A DNA stretch of 64,000 nucleotides, from the NCBI GenBank assembly GCA_002307725.1, contig DBUB01000011.1, positions 1 through 64,000 on the forward strand. Direction: 5' to 3'. Shown here one piece after another: positions 22,002 through 31,067 of the stretch. Source of the stretch: Alphaproteobacteria bacterium UBA1301 (GTDB lineage Bacteria; Pseudomonadota; Alphaproteobacteria; Micropepsales; Micropepsaceae). The position numbers and the translations under genes are program-made. The number at the start of each line of letters is the position of its first letter. Within the stretch, counting starts at the first letter, position 1. The notes under the pieces are model-generated. The model was given only the letters and a program-made list of their open reading frames with translations, had not been told where the DNA came from and did not search any database.

Positions 22002-23552
22002 ATGCACGACGCTTTCGAAATGCCAGCCTTTGATCTCGAAAAAAGACTTCGCTACGCTGGTATCGACGACACCACTGGCCGGAATCTGCGCAGGTTCTGG
22101 CGCGTTGCACGTTTGGCATTGCCAGGCATCCTCACCGCGTTTTACCGGCACGTAGAATCCGAGCCAACCTTGGCGGGAATGGTCGCCGGCCGCAGCGATC
22201 AGTTAAAAAGTGCTCAATCGACGCACTGGGGGAGGCTATTTTCGGGTCGTTTCGACCAGGGCTACGTCGAAGGTGTTTACCGGGTTGGCTTGGCGCACCA
22301 AAAGATCGGCATGGAGCCGCGCTGGTACATCGCTGGCTATCAGTTTGTTCTCAACCATCTGGTCCGTCTGGCGGTGCTCACGTGGTTCTGGAATCCCTAC
22401 GTGCTGTGGCGGACGTTACAGGCGTTGAACAAGGCCGTTTTGCTCGATATGGAGCTTGCGATCTTTGCCTATCAGAATGCCATCGAAGCGCAAAAGCGCC
22501 AGCAGGAAGAAGCGATCATTTCTGGCGTCGGCGTCGGTTTGCAGGCCCTTGCGGCCGGCGATCTCACCCATCGGGTGACCACCGAACTCACTGGTCCGCT
22601 CGAAAAGCTCAAGATCGATTTCAATATGGCGGTTCCGAAGCTGCATCAGGTCCTGTCCGCAGTGGTGCAAAGCATTGACACCATCTCGACTGGCGCCAGT
22701 GAAATCGAGCAGGCCTCTGACGATCTGTCGCGGCGCACCGAGAATCAGGCCGCCAGCTTGGAAGAGACGGCTGCGGCGCTGGAACAAATCACCGCCACCG
22801 TAAAGGCGACCGCCGCCAATTCAGGCAAAGCTAACGGCATTGTCGCCAAAACCAAAAACGCTGCGCAGACGTCCGAAGGCATCGTGGAATCCACGATCGC
22901 GGCAATGGGCCAGATCGAGCAGTCGTCCAAACAGATCACAGATATCATCGGCGTCATCGACGAGATCGCGTTCCAGACGAATCTTCTGGCATTGAATGCC
23001 GGCGTCGAAGCGGCACGCGCCGGCGACGCGGGCCGGGGGTTTGCAGTTGTGGCGAGCGAAGTGCGCGCCTTGGCACAGCGGTCGAGCCAAGCGGCGAAGG
23101 AGATCAAGGCGCTCATCGGTATGTCCAGCGGGCACGTCGAGGCGGGCGTCAAATACGTCGGTCAGTCAGGCGATGCGTTGCGCGAGATCGTGGCGCAGAT
23201 CGTTGAGATCAGCGAACTTGTGACCGAAATTGCCCAGGCCGCTAGCCAACAGTCGACCGGCATCGAGGAAGTCAATTCCGCAGTGAATCAGATGGACCAG
23301 GTGACGCAGCAGAACGCGGCGATGGTGGAACAAAGCACCGCAGCCTCGCATCACCTCGCAGCCGAGGCGCAAAACCTGGCGCAGCTCGTGACCAATTTTA
23401 ATGTCGGCGTCGCTCTGCGCGGCATAAAGGCAAAAGTCGCCGAAAGGCCCAAGCCCGCCGTCGCACGTACCGTTCGTTCGCCGTCGCGGGGCGGAGCCGC
23501 CTTGGCGGTCAAGAAGGCCGAGGCCGAACCCGGAGATTGGACGGAATTCTAG
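22002..23552 (+). CDS. Soluble globin-coupled chemoreceptor (HemAT-like aerotaxis transducer)
   Basis: 516 residues and no membrane segment. Residues 10-160 form a protoglobin sensor domain; the proximal heme ligand is His99 in VGLAHQKIGMEPRWYIAGY, a pattern typical of globin-coupled sensors. A HAMP-like stretch follows (about 185-235, GDLTHRVTTELTGPLEKLK), then a methyl-accepting signalling domain with the hairpin tip EIAFQTNLLALNAGVEAARA. The protein ends DWTEF, resembling the xWxxF tether to which CheR and CheB bind. It likely senses oxygen. ATG 22002 is chosen over the in-frame TTG at 21993 because of spacing from GAAGGT. It heads the che operon, in the position of mcpA in Caulobacter. 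Confidence 0.9.
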   Translation: MHDAFEMPAFDLEKRLRYAGIDDTTGRNLRRFWRVARLALPGILTAFYRHVESEPTLAGMVAGRSDQLKSAQSTHWGRLFSGRFDQGYVEGVYRVGLAHQKIGMEPRWYIAGYQFVLNHLVRLAVLTWFWNPYVLWRTLQALNKAVLLDMELAIFAYQNAIEAQKRQQEEAIISGVGVGLQALAAGDLTHRVTTELTGPLEKLKIDFNMAVPKLHQVLSAVVQSIDTISTGASEIEQASDDLSRRTENQAASLEETAAALEQITATVKATAANSGKANGIVAKTKNAAQTSEGIVESTIAAMGQIEQSSKQITDIIGVIDEIAFQTNLLALNAGVEAARAGDAGRGFAVVASEVRALAQRSSQAAKEIKALIGMSSGHVEAGVKYVGQSGDALREIVAQIVEISELVTEIAQAASQQSTGIEEVNSAVNQMDQVTQQNAAMVEQSTAASHHLAAEAQNLAQLVTNFNVGVALRGIKAKVAERPKPAVARTVRSPSRGGAALAVKKAEAEPGDWTEF

Positions 23553-23840
23553 AGGTCGAGTGCAGGATATGAACCATCAAGGTCCCATGCTTCACACATT
23601 CACCGGCACTGCCGTTAAGAAGTCGGCAACGATCGCGGCTGGCAGAATTAACAGCTTGGTATTGCAAATGGCGCAGGCTCTTTGTGGGCGGATGCTCCCG
23701 AACTTAGTCGGAATATTTACCGTCGGTGTATTAGATCATCACGGAATTGGGGCGGACCCGGTGCGGGGGCAGTTGTGTACCGGTGAAGGTTGATACCAGG
23801 GATTGGGCGAAATCTTGACGATTTGTGGAGAAACTTGGTG

Positions 23841-24140
23841 ATGGTTGAGGCGGGGAAGAGCCTAAGCGACAGCATAACACTACCTGCCGTCGCTGATCTC
23901 ACGGAAGCGGGACCATTGAAACAACGTCTGGAACAGGCACTGGCATCCGGGACCGGACTGACTGTCGATGCGTCGGCGGTGCAGCGGATTTCCTCACCGT
24001 GTCTGCAGGTGCTCGTCGCTGGCGTCACGTCCTTCGCGAAAGCGGGGGGGGAGGCGCTCACGATCAGCAATCCTTCGGAAGCCGTCCGGGAAACCGCCTC
24101 GGTACTCGGATTAATGAACGCATTAGGGCTGAGCAAGTAA
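23841..24140 (+). CDS. STAS-domain protein of the chemotaxis operon
   Basis: 99 residues. The pattern LTVDASAVQRISSPCLQVLVAG matches a STAS domain (anti-sigma antagonist/MlaB type), with Ser at the usual phosphorylatable position. It occupies the place called cheX in Caulobacter but does not resemble the CheC/CheX phosphatase fold. The start is taken at ATG 23841, ten bases after GGAG (GTG 23838 is equally possible). The stop is one base ahead of cheY. The preceding 288 bases contain an open frame from 23560 that I do not accept as a gene. Role in signalling unknown. Confidence 0.75.
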   Translation: MVEAGKSLSDSITLPAVADLTEAGPLKQRLEQALASGTGLTVDASAVQRISSPCLQVLVAGVTSFAKAGGEALTISNPSEAVRETASVLGLMNALGLSK

Positions 24141-24141
24141 C

Positions 24142-24510
24142 ATGGGCAAGACGATCCTTACGGTCGACGACTCGCGCACAATGCGCGATATGCTGCGTCT
24201 GGCGCTGAGCGGCGCAGGCCATACCGTCATCCAGGCGGACGACGGCGTTCACGGCGTGGAAGTCCTCGAAAAGGCTGGATTGGTGGACGTGATCATCACG
24301 GACATCAACATGCCCCGAATGGACGGCTACGGCTTCATCGAACATGTCCGCCGCGGTTCGGCGAACCGGATGACGCCGATCCTCGTCCTCACCACCGAGA
24401 GTGAGCCCGGCAAGAAGATGCGGGCGCGCGATGCTGGCGCAACGGGGTGGATCGTAAAACCGTTCGATCCAGAAAAACTTCTCGCTGCAATCCGGCGGGT
24501 TTCTCCATAG
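24142..24510 (+). CDS. cheY: Chemotaxis response regulator CheY (first copy)
   Basis: 122 residues, single receiver domain. Acidic pocket Asp9/Asp10, phosphoacceptor Asp54 (ITDINMPRMDG), Thr84 and Lys106 (VKPF) are all present. It starts one base after the STAS gene. Phosphorylated by CheA; which of the three CheY-like proteins in this operon drives the motor cannot be told from sequence. Confidence 0.93.
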   Translation: MGKTILTVDDSRTMRDMLRLALSGAGHTVIQADDGVHGVEVLEKAGLVDVIITDINMPRMDGYGFIEHVRRGSANRMTPILVLTTESEPGKKMRARDAGATGWIVKPFDPEKLLAAIRRVSP

Positions 24511-24529
24511 CTCCATAGGACGTTGAACA

Positions 24530-26665
24530 ATGGATCCGATGGAAGCCATTAAACAAACCTACTACCAGGAGTGTGACGAACTGCTCTTGGCGATGGAGGA
24601 AGGCCTCATCGCCATGGAGAGCGGCGAAGCCGACTCCGAGATGATCAATGCCGTGTTTCGCGCGGTTCATTCGATCAAGGGAGGCGCGGGCGCCTTCGGG
24701 TTTAGCATACTAGTGGCGTTCTCTCACGTTTTTGAAACCGCGATGGACCTCGTCCGTTCGGGCAAGCTCAATCCGACACCCGATGTTGTGAAGGTGTTGC
24801 TGCGAGCCGGCGACAAGCTATCGGATCATGTGAACGCGGCGCGCAATGGCACCACAGGCGTTGACGATGTCGAGGTCAAGGCCGAACTCGCACGTCTTAC
24901 CGGTGCCGATCCGGAAGATACCGGCGTGCCGGCTCCGGCCGAGTTCGAAAATCTTGCCTTTGCGCCGATCATGATCGATATCGGCGACGACGAGCCCGCG
25001 GCTCCGGCTACGCCGGTCTGGCACATCCGGTTTGCGCCACAAGCTGGCCTCTACGCCAAAGCCAACGAGCCGTATCTGCTGATTCGCGAGCTCGGTATGC
25101 TGGGGGCGATCGAAGTCACGGCCGATCTGTCTGAGCTTCCCGATTTGACGTCGCTTGAAGCCGATCAGGCCTATTTCGCTTGGGACGTGTTGCTGCGCGA
25201 TTGTCCCGATCGCTCCAAGGTCGAAGAAGTCTTTGAATTCGTCTCCGGTGATTGCGATCTCAAGATCACCGAAGAAGCGACGGCCCCGATTGCGTCTGCG
25301 ATTTCGGCGCCGGGCCTGCCATCGCTCGACGATGACGAGCCGGTTGAACCCGCGCCGGTTGAAGCCGCGTCGCCCGTCGCCGAAACGCAACTCGAAGAAA
25401 AAAAAGCTGCGGCGCCAGCGGCCGCACCAGCGGCGGCTCCGGTGGCCGTCGACGTCGTCAAGCCAACTATTCGCGTCGACCTCGACAAAGTCGACCGTCT
25501 GGTCAATCTCGTCGGCGAACTGGTCATCACCCAGGCGATGTTGAGCCAGCGTCTCCTCGACAACACCCAGCAGGGACAGAACGTCAGCGTCGGTTTGGGG
25601 GAACTTGAGCATCTGTTGCGCGATCTGCAAGAAGCTGTGATGGCGATCCGCACCCAGCCAGTAAAGTCGGTGTTCCAACGTATGCCGCGCTTGGTGCGCG
25701 AAACCGCGGCTCAGACCGGCAAGGAAGTACGCCTGGAAATCGAAGGCGAGGCGACCGAAGTCGATAAGACTGTCATCGAACGTCTCGGTGAGCCGCTGAC
25801 CCATATGATCCGTAACGCCATCGACCATGGCCTGGAGACGCCGGAAGAACGCGTGGCGTTGGGCAAGGCGGCCGAAGGAACGGTAAAGCTGTCGGCAGAG
25901 CATCGCGGCGGACGCATCATCATCGAAGTTTCTGACGACGGCCGCGGTATCAACCGCACTAAGGTGCGTCAGAAAGCAATCGAGCGCGGTCTGATTTCCG
26001 CCAACGGAAATCTGTCCGACGAAGAAATCGATAATCTGATCTTCTTGCCGGGCTTTTCGACGGCGAATACGGTGTCGAACATCTCGGGCCGCGGCGTCGG
26101 GCTTGACGTGGTCAGGCGCAATATTGTCGATCTCGGCGGTCGTATCACCATCGGTTCGGCTTGGGGCAAGGGCTCAAAGTTCAGTCTGACTCTGCCGCTC
26201 ACGCTTGCCGTTCTCGACGGCATGATCGTAGCGGTCGGCAATCAGACCTTCGTGCTGCCGCTGTCGCACATCATTGAAAGCCTGCTGCCGAAAGCGGACG
26301 ACGTCAAACCGTTCGGCGCTAACGGCATGCTCCTCAACGTGCGCGGTGCCTATGTTCCGCTCGTCAGCGTCGGCCGCTTGTTGAACGTACCGGGCGCCTC
26401 GCACGATCTGCACAATAGTGTCGTCATTTTGGTCGAAAGCGAGGGTGTCGGTCGTATGGCGCTGGCGGTGGAAGCCATCGTCGGTCAGCGTCAGGTCGTC
26501 ATTAAGAGCTTCGAATCGAACATCGGTCGTATCGACGGTATTGCCGCCGCGACCATCCTGGGTGACGGACGGGTGGCGCTCATTCTCGATATCGATGGGT
26601 TGGTGGCCGGTTGCCGCGAAGGCGCGGGGCGGCCGATAGACTATCAACAGGCACTGGGAGCGTAA
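24530..26665 (+). CDS. cheA: Chemotaxis histidine kinase CheA
   Basis: 711 residues. An N-terminal Hpt domain carries phosphorylatable His47 (AVHSIKGGAGAFGF). A long acidic Ala/Pro-rich linker (about 245-305) is followed by the dimerisation domain (from about 310, VDRLVNLVGELVITQAML), the ATPase domain (N box NAIDHGLETPEER near 428; DDGRGIN near 469) and a C-terminal CheW-like regulatory domain. It phosphorylates CheY and CheB in response to receptors. cheW follows after two bases. Confidence 0.96.
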   Translation: MDPMEAIKQTYYQECDELLLAMEEGLIAMESGEADSEMINAVFRAVHSIKGGAGAFGFSILVAFSHVFETAMDLVRSGKLNPTPDVVKVLLRAGDKLSDHVNAARNGTTGVDDVEVKAELARLTGADPEDTGVPAPAEFENLAFAPIMIDIGDDEPAAPATPVWHIRFAPQAGLYAKANEPYLLIRELGMLGAIEVTADLSELPDLTSLEADQAYFAWDVLLRDCPDRSKVEEVFEFVSGDCDLKITEEATAPIASAISAPGLPSLDDDEPVEPAPVEAASPVAETQLEEKKAAAPAAAPAAAPVAVDVVKPTIRVDLDKVDRLVNLVGELVITQAMLSQRLLDNTQQGQNVSVGLGELEHLLRDLQEAVMAIRTQPVKSVFQRMPRLVRETAAQTGKEVRLEIEGEATEVDKTVIERLGEPLTHMIRNAIDHGLETPEERVALGKAAEGTVKLSAEHRGGRIIIEVSDDGRGINRTKVRQKAIERGLISANGNLSDEEIDNLIFLPGFSTANTVSNISGRGVGLDVVRRNIVDLGGRITIGSAWGKGSKFSLTLPLTLAVLDGMIVAVGNQTFVLPLSHIIESLLPKADDVKPFGANGMLLNVRGAYVPLVSVGRLLNVPGASHDLHNSVVILVESEGVGRMALAVEAIVGQRQVVIKSFESNIGRIDGIAAATILGDGRVALILDIDGLVAGCREGAGRPIDYQQALGA

Positions 26666-26667
26666 CT

Positions 26668-27156
26668 ATGAGCAGTAACGATACCGATACGGCACAAGAA
26701 CGCCGCCAGTACATCACGTTCCTTGCCACCGGCCAGGAATTCGCGGCGGATATCATGACCATTCGTGAGATTCGCGGGTGGACCGATACCACCGCTCTGC
26801 CCCACGTGCCCGATTACGTGCGTGGCGTGATCAATCTGCGCGGCATGGTGTTGCCGGTGATCGATCTCAAGGCCCGTTTGGGTCTGGGTTTGACCGAAGC
26901 CACTGCTAAACACGTCATCATCGTTGTCAATTCTGGCGATCGGACGATCGGCCTGCTGGTCGATGCGGTGTCCGACATTCTGACCGTTTCGCGTCAGGAG
27001 ATTCAGTCGGTGCCGGACGTGATGCGCGAATCGCAGAACGACTATGTCGAAGGCATCGCCGTACTCGACGGTCGCATGGTGACGCTGCTCTGCATGACCA
27101 AGCTGACGTCGTCGTTCGGCGGCGGGGTCGATGAATTCGTGGAACACGCAGCCTGA
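26668..27156 (+). CDS. cheW: Chemotaxis coupling protein CheW
   Basis: 162 residues. A CheW fold with RGVINLRGMVLPVIDLKARLG and GLLVDAVSDIL motifs; couples receptors to CheA. The frame is open upstream inside cheA, but ATG 26668, two bases after the cheA stop, is the natural start (MSSNDTDTAQER). Confidence 0.95.
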   Translation: MSSNDTDTAQERRQYITFLATGQEFAADIMTIREIRGWTDTTALPHVPDYVRGVINLRGMVLPVIDLKARLGLGLTEATAKHVIIVVNSGDRTIGLLVDAVSDILTVSRQEIQSVPDVMRESQNDYVEGIAVLDGRMVTLLCMTKLTSSFGGGVDEFVEHAA

Positions 27157-27169
27157 TACGGAGTATTCC

Positions 27170-28045
27170 TTGGCTACGGGCACTAACCCTCGCGACTTGG
27201 CCGTTCCAGACGGCGAGTTTCCGTTTACCTGGGCGGATTTCCGCCAGATAGCGGAGCTCGTTCATTCGGAAGCCGGGATTGTGCTGACCGAAACCAAAGC
27301 CAACCTCGTTTATTCGAGGTTGGCCAAGCGTCTGCGCACCATCGGCCTGCGGACGTTCCGCGAATACTGCACGTTGATCCAGGGCGTCGACGGTGTTGAC
27401 GAACGCCAAGCGATGATTGCCGCGATGACGACCAACGTCACGCGCTTTTTCCGCGAAGCGCACCACTTCGAATATTTGAAGACCCGCGTGCTGCCTGGGC
27501 TTCTGGATGGCGCGCGCAAAGGCGGCAAGGTTCGGATCTGGTCGGCGGGTTGTTCGTCGGGCGAGGAAGCCTATTCCATCGGCGTGACGTTGCTGGAACT
27601 GGCGCCCGATGTCGCCGAGCTTGACGTTCGCATTCTGGCTTCCGACATCGATCCTGAGATGCTGCGCCGTGGCAATACCGGAATCTATGCCCTCCGCCAG
27701 ATGGGCGACATTCCGCCGGAACCGCGCCGCAAGTGGTTCCGTGCTGTGCAGGGTTCGGGCGGTTCCGATCTGGAAGTCGGCGAGGAACTGCGCGATCTGG
27801 TTCGCTTCCGTGAACTGAATCTGCTGCGCGAATGGCCGATGCGGGGAAAATTCGACATCGTCTTTTGTCGCAATGTGATGATCTATTTCGACGACGAAAC
27901 GCAGAACACAGTGTGGGACCGGTTTGCCGGTCTCATCAGTCCGGGCGGGATATTATGCATCGGTCATTCCGAGCGCATCACGGTCGGGATTCATCCCTAC
28001 GATCTCGTAGGGCAGACGATTTATCGTCGCCAGGGAGTCCGGTGA
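27170..28045 (+). CDS. cheR: Chemotaxis protein methyltransferase CheR
   Basis: 291 residues, an S-adenosylmethionine-dependent methylase of receptor glutamates. N-terminal helical domain, then the SAM-binding WSAGCSSGEEAYS and the VFCRNVMIYF motif. TTG 27170 is preferred because GGAG at 27160-27163 is correctly spaced and it removes an overlap with cheW. An in-frame ATG at 27131 overlaps cheW by 26 bases. The stop overlaps the cheB start (TGATG). Confidence 0.93.
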   Translation: MATGTNPRDLAVPDGEFPFTWADFRQIAELVHSEAGIVLTETKANLVYSRLAKRLRTIGLRTFREYCTLIQGVDGVDERQAMIAAMTTNVTRFFREAHHFEYLKTRVLPGLLDGARKGGKVRIWSAGCSSGEEAYSIGVTLLELAPDVAELDVRILASDIDPEMLRRGNTGIYALRQMGDIPPEPRRKWFRAVQGSGGSDLEVGEELRDLVRFRELNLLREWPMRGKFDIVFCRNVMIYFDDETQNTVWDRFAGLISPGGILCIGHSERITVGIHPYDLVGQTIYRRQGVR

Positions 28046-29112
28046 TGAAACGTATACGTGTACTTATTGTTGATGACTCAGCGACTATCCGGCGTCTTCT
28101 GACGGCCATTTTGTCGCGTGACGAGAGCATCGAAGTGGTCGGCGGGGCGCCTGATGCGGCGACGGCGCGGCAGATGATCAAGGATCTCAATCCCGACGTT
28201 CTCACTCTCGATGTCGAGATGCCGAACATGAACGGGCTAGAGTTTCTTGAGAAAATCATGCGACTTAGGCCGATGCCGGTGGTGATGGTGTCGACGTTGA
28301 CGCAAAGAGGCGCCGAGGTCACGCTGTCAGCGCTGGAAATCGGCGCGGTCGATTGTTTTGCCAAGCCCACCGACAACATCGGTACACATCTTGAAGAATG
28401 TTCGCGTGAGCTGTGCGAGAAGGTCCGCATCGCCGCTTCGGCTCGGGTTCGTGCCTATGTTCGCCGCGAAGCGCCGGTTATCTCCGTCAAGCCGGATTTC
28501 GATCCCGGCAATACGGTGGTTGCCATCGGGTCTTCGACCGGCGGTGTCGAGGCGTTGATCGAGGTGCTGTCGCATTTCCCGAAGAACTGTCCAGCGACCG
28601 TGATCACCCAGCACATGCCACCGCATTTCACCACCAGTTTCGCTGATCGCTTGAACCGTTTGTGCCAACCGTCAGTTTCGGAAGCGCGCGACGGGGCCGT
28701 TTTGGCGCCAGGTCAGGTCTACCTCGCGCCGGGCGGGGAGGCGCACCTGGAGGTCCATGGTGTTGGCGTGTTGCGGTGCCGTCTGTCGATGACGGCCGCG
28801 GTGAACGGGCACCGACCGTCGGTCGACGTCCTGTTCAATTCGGTCGCCGCCACGGCACGCCACAATGCCGTCGGCGTGATCCTCACGGGAATGGGCCGCG
28901 ACGGCGCGTCGGGCCTTCTTGCCATGCGCAAGAACGGCGCCTCAACCATTGGCCAAGACGAAGCATCGTCCGTCGTTTACGGAATGCCGCGCGTCGCCCA
29001 TGAAATCGGAGCAGTCGAACGTCAGTTCGCGTTGCATCAGATTGGGCAAGAGGTGCTCAACGTCTGCGAATTGCGTACCCAGAAAGCAGGTCGTCATGCC
29101 GCAATCATCTAA
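28045..29112 (+). CDS. cheB: Chemotaxis protein-glutamate methylesterase CheB
   Basis: 355 residues. Receiver domain with Asp10/Asp11 and phosphoacceptor Asp56, linker, then the methylesterase domain with the catalytic triad visible as Ser163 or Ser164 (GSSTGG), His190 (TQHMPPHF) and Asp286 (GMGRDGASG). ATG 28045 overlaps the cheR stop by one base. Reverses CheR methylation and may deamidate receptors. Confidence 0.96.
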   Translation: MKRIRVLIVDDSATIRRLLTAILSRDESIEVVGGAPDAATARQMIKDLNPDVLTLDVEMPNMNGLEFLEKIMRLRPMPVVMVSTLTQRGAEVTLSALEIGAVDCFAKPTDNIGTHLEECSRELCEKVRIAASARVRAYVRREAPVISVKPDFDPGNTVVAIGSSTGGVEALIEVLSHFPKNCPATVITQHMPPHFTTSFADRLNRLCQPSVSEARDGAVLAPGQVYLAPGGEAHLEVHGVGVLRCRLSMTAAVNGHRPSVDVLFNSVAATARHNAVGVILTGMGRDGASGLLAMRKNGASTIGQDEASSVVYGMPRVAHEIGAVERQFALHQIGQEVLNVCELRTQKAGRHAAII

Positions 29113-29485
29113 GATCAGAGCCGTCGTGGTCGATGACCAACTCACCATGAGAACGCTCGTCCGGTCCTGTCTGCAACAGATAGGACTTACCGACATCCGC
29201 GAATTTCCAAAGGCGACGGAGGCGCTGGCGTCGCTCAAGTTGCAGCCGGCGCATATCGTCTTTTCCGACTTCAATATGCCGGAAATGGACGGTCTCGAAT
29301 TCTTGCGCTCGATCCGCGCCGATCCGCAAATAAAATCGATCGGCTTCATCTTGCTCACCGGCCGGGCCGATGCCGACCTTGTCAAGCGTGCAGCGCAATT
29401 CGGTGCTAACAACTATCTGGTGAAGCCGTTTACGGTTGCCGTGCTGAAACAGAAACTTGAGCAGATCTTCGGTGCCCTGTCGTGA
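29096..29485 (+). CDS. Chemotaxis response regulator CheY (second copy)
   Basis: 129 residues, receiver only. Asp13/Asp14, phosphoacceptor Asp58 (FSDFNMPEMDG), Thr88 and Lys110 are present. ATG 29096 overlaps the 3' end of cheB by 17 bases, with GCAGG upstream. The position corresponds to CheYII in Caulobacter. Could be a motor regulator or a phosphate sink. Confidence 0.92.
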   Translation: MPQSSKIRAVVVDDQLTMRTLVRSCLQQIGLTDIREFPKATEALASLKLQPAHIVFSDFNMPEMDGLEFLRSIRADPQIKSIGFILLTGRADADLVKRAAQFGANNYLVKPFTVAVLKQKLEQIFGALS

Positions 29486-30090
29486 ATTTGAGCCTCAAAA
29501 AGCCGTCGGTTCATGACCAGCGCTCGTTGCGGAAGTTCCGCAATCCACGCGACGGCTTTTTGCACGTTCAATTGACGCTTGGCGACACCTATGTGACGCA
29601 AAGCCCGGAGGAAGTGCTAACGACAATTCTCGGTTCCTGCATCGCCACTTGCATCCGCGATCCGGTGAACGGCGTCGGCGGCATGAACCATTTCTTGCTT
29701 CCCGACTCATCGTCGGGCGATCGCGACGCGCGCTGCTATGGCGTCAACGCGATGGAACTTTTGATCAATGATATCCTGAAGCAGGGCGGCGACCGCCGGC
29801 GCCTGGAAGGCAAGTTGTTTGGCGGCGGCAATGTGGTGTCGGCGTTGACCGATGTCGGTTCGCGCAATTACGCCTTTGCTCGCCAGTTTCTGAGCGATGA
29901 AGGAATTCCGATTGTCGGCGGCGATGTCGGTGGCGACCAGGCGAGGCGCATCCAGTATATGCCATTCAGCGGCCGGGCGCGTCAGGCCCTGGTCAAGGGC
30001 GCCGGGCAGAAGCTGGTGGAGGAAGAACTCACCGCCCTGCACAAGAAGATCAAGACGGCCACCAATGCGGACGACGTGGAGTTTTTCTGA
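29482..30090 (+). CDS. cheD: Chemoreceptor glutamine deamidase CheD
   Basis: 202 residues. The catalytic region is visible: Cys53 (ILGSCIATCI), His70 (GGMNHFLLP) and KLFGGGNVV. CheD deamidates receptor glutamines. The GTG start overlaps the preceding stop (GTGA), and the stop overlaps the next ATG (TGATG), so translation is tightly coupled. Confidence 0.94.
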   Translation: MNLSLKKPSVHDQRSLRKFRNPRDGFLHVQLTLGDTYVTQSPEEVLTTILGSCIATCIRDPVNGVGGMNHFLLPDSSSGDRDARCYGVNAMELLINDILKQGGDRRRLEGKLFGGGNVVSALTDVGSRNYAFARQFLSDEGIPIVGGDVGGDQARRIQYMPFSGRARQALVKGAGQKLVEEELTALHKKIKTATNADDVEFF

Positions 30091-30464
30091 TGACGGAAGC
30101 GCCGGAGACGATTCCCGCTGCAATGCGCCTGTTGAAGGCGGTCGCCGGGGAATTACGCGATCTGGCATCGGATACCGCAAAGTTCGGCGAAAGCCTGTCG
30201 GGACAGCAGAGCGTTTCGGCGACGCACGGGTCCATCATGTTACTGCAGCAGTTCGATCTGTTCGCACAGAGCCTCGATGCGCACGCTAGCTTGATCGACA
30301 AGCTGTCGGAATGTTTGCACAAGGATCACATCGACGAGACCGATTTGGACAACCTGCTCGATCACGTACCGTTTTTTGGTGTCCGCAAGCGTCTGACTGC
30401 GGTCGTGAGCGGTAATAATGGCGAGTTGTATTTGGATGAGTCGGAGAACGACTATTTGTTTTAG
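30090..30464 (+). CDS. Chemotaxis-operon protein of unknown function (CheU position)
   Basis: 124 residues, acidic, mostly helical, no signal peptide or membrane segment. It starts by TGATG overlap with cheD, the place of cheU in the Caulobacter operon, and is probably its counterpart by synteny. I recognise no domain. Residues 81-91 (IDETDLDNLLD) loosely resemble a FliM-type CheY-binding peptide. The C-terminus is acidic and aromatic (LDESENDYLF). Function unknown. Confidence 0.7.
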   Translation: MTEAPETIPAAMRLLKAVAGELRDLASDTAKFGESLSGQQSVSATHGSIMLLQQFDLFAQSLDAHASLIDKLSECLHKDHIDETDLDNLLDHVPFFGVRKRLTAVVSGNNGELYLDESENDYLF

Positions 30465-30482
30465 GAGCGGCGCGGATAGAAC

Positions 30483-31067
30483 GTGGTAGAGAAACTGAAT
30501 TTTGCGCAGATTGAATGTCTGGTCATCGACGCCGACCAATACTCGACGTCGATTCTCGGCCAGATTCTGCGCGGCTTCGGTCTCAGCAAGCATATTATCA
30601 TCGATTCCGGCGAGGAAGCTAAGAAGCGCCTGCCGAACAGCCACTTCGATCTTCTGATCTGTGATGCGCTGTTGCCCGACATGCACGCCGGCGATCTCAT
30701 CAAATGGGTTCGCCGCCAGCCCGCACTGAACATCAAGTACATGCCGATCGTCGTGCTGACCGGTTATACCCAGTTCTCCAATGTTGTAGTGTTGCGCGAT
30801 GCCGGAGCCAATATCGTTGTGCGCAAACCGGTGTCGCCGAACGTCCTGTTCGATCATATCGCGTGGTCCGCCCGCACCGAGCGCCCATTTATCGAGACCG
30901 ACACCTACATGGGCCCCGATCGCCGTTTCAAGAACACCGGGCCGCCGGACGGCGCCGGACGCCGCAAGACCGACCTGACGACCGAACTTGGTGTGGCGGT
31001 CGAACCGAATATGTCGCAGGAAGACATTGATTCTCTGCTTAAACCGACGAAGGTAGAAATAGAATGA
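30483..31067 (+). CDS. CheY-like response regulator with Arg-rich linker and FliM-like C-terminal peptide
   Basis: 194 residues. Receiver domain 8-130 with Asp16, phosphoacceptor Asp61 (LICDALLPDM), Thr93 and Lys115 (RKP). One acidic pocket Asp is shifted (IDAD). An extension follows: YMGPDRRFKN and GAGRRKTD (142-163) form an Arg-rich stretch like that of Caulobacter Cle proteins, CheY-like factors that bind c-di-GMP and the motor. Residues 177-186, MSQEDIDSLL, match the FliM N-terminal CheY-binding motif (LSQxEIDALL). GTG 30483 is the start. The position is that of CheYIII in Caulobacter. Motor or self-regulatory roles are inference. Confidence 0.85.
   Translation: MVEKLNFAQIECLVIDADQYSTSILGQILRGFGLSKHIIIDSGEEAKKRLPNSHFDLLICDALLPDMHAGDLIKWVRRQPALNIKYMPIVVLTGYTQFSNVVVLRDAGANIVVRKPVSPNVLFDHIAWSARTERPFIETDTYMGPDRRFKNTGPPDGAGRRKTDLTTELGVAVEPNMSQEDIDSLLKPTKVEIE

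Noticed and set aside
23560..23793. 77-residue open frame between the globin receptor and STAS genes
   Set aside because: No ribosome site and no recognisable protein; the region looks like a leader or promoter.
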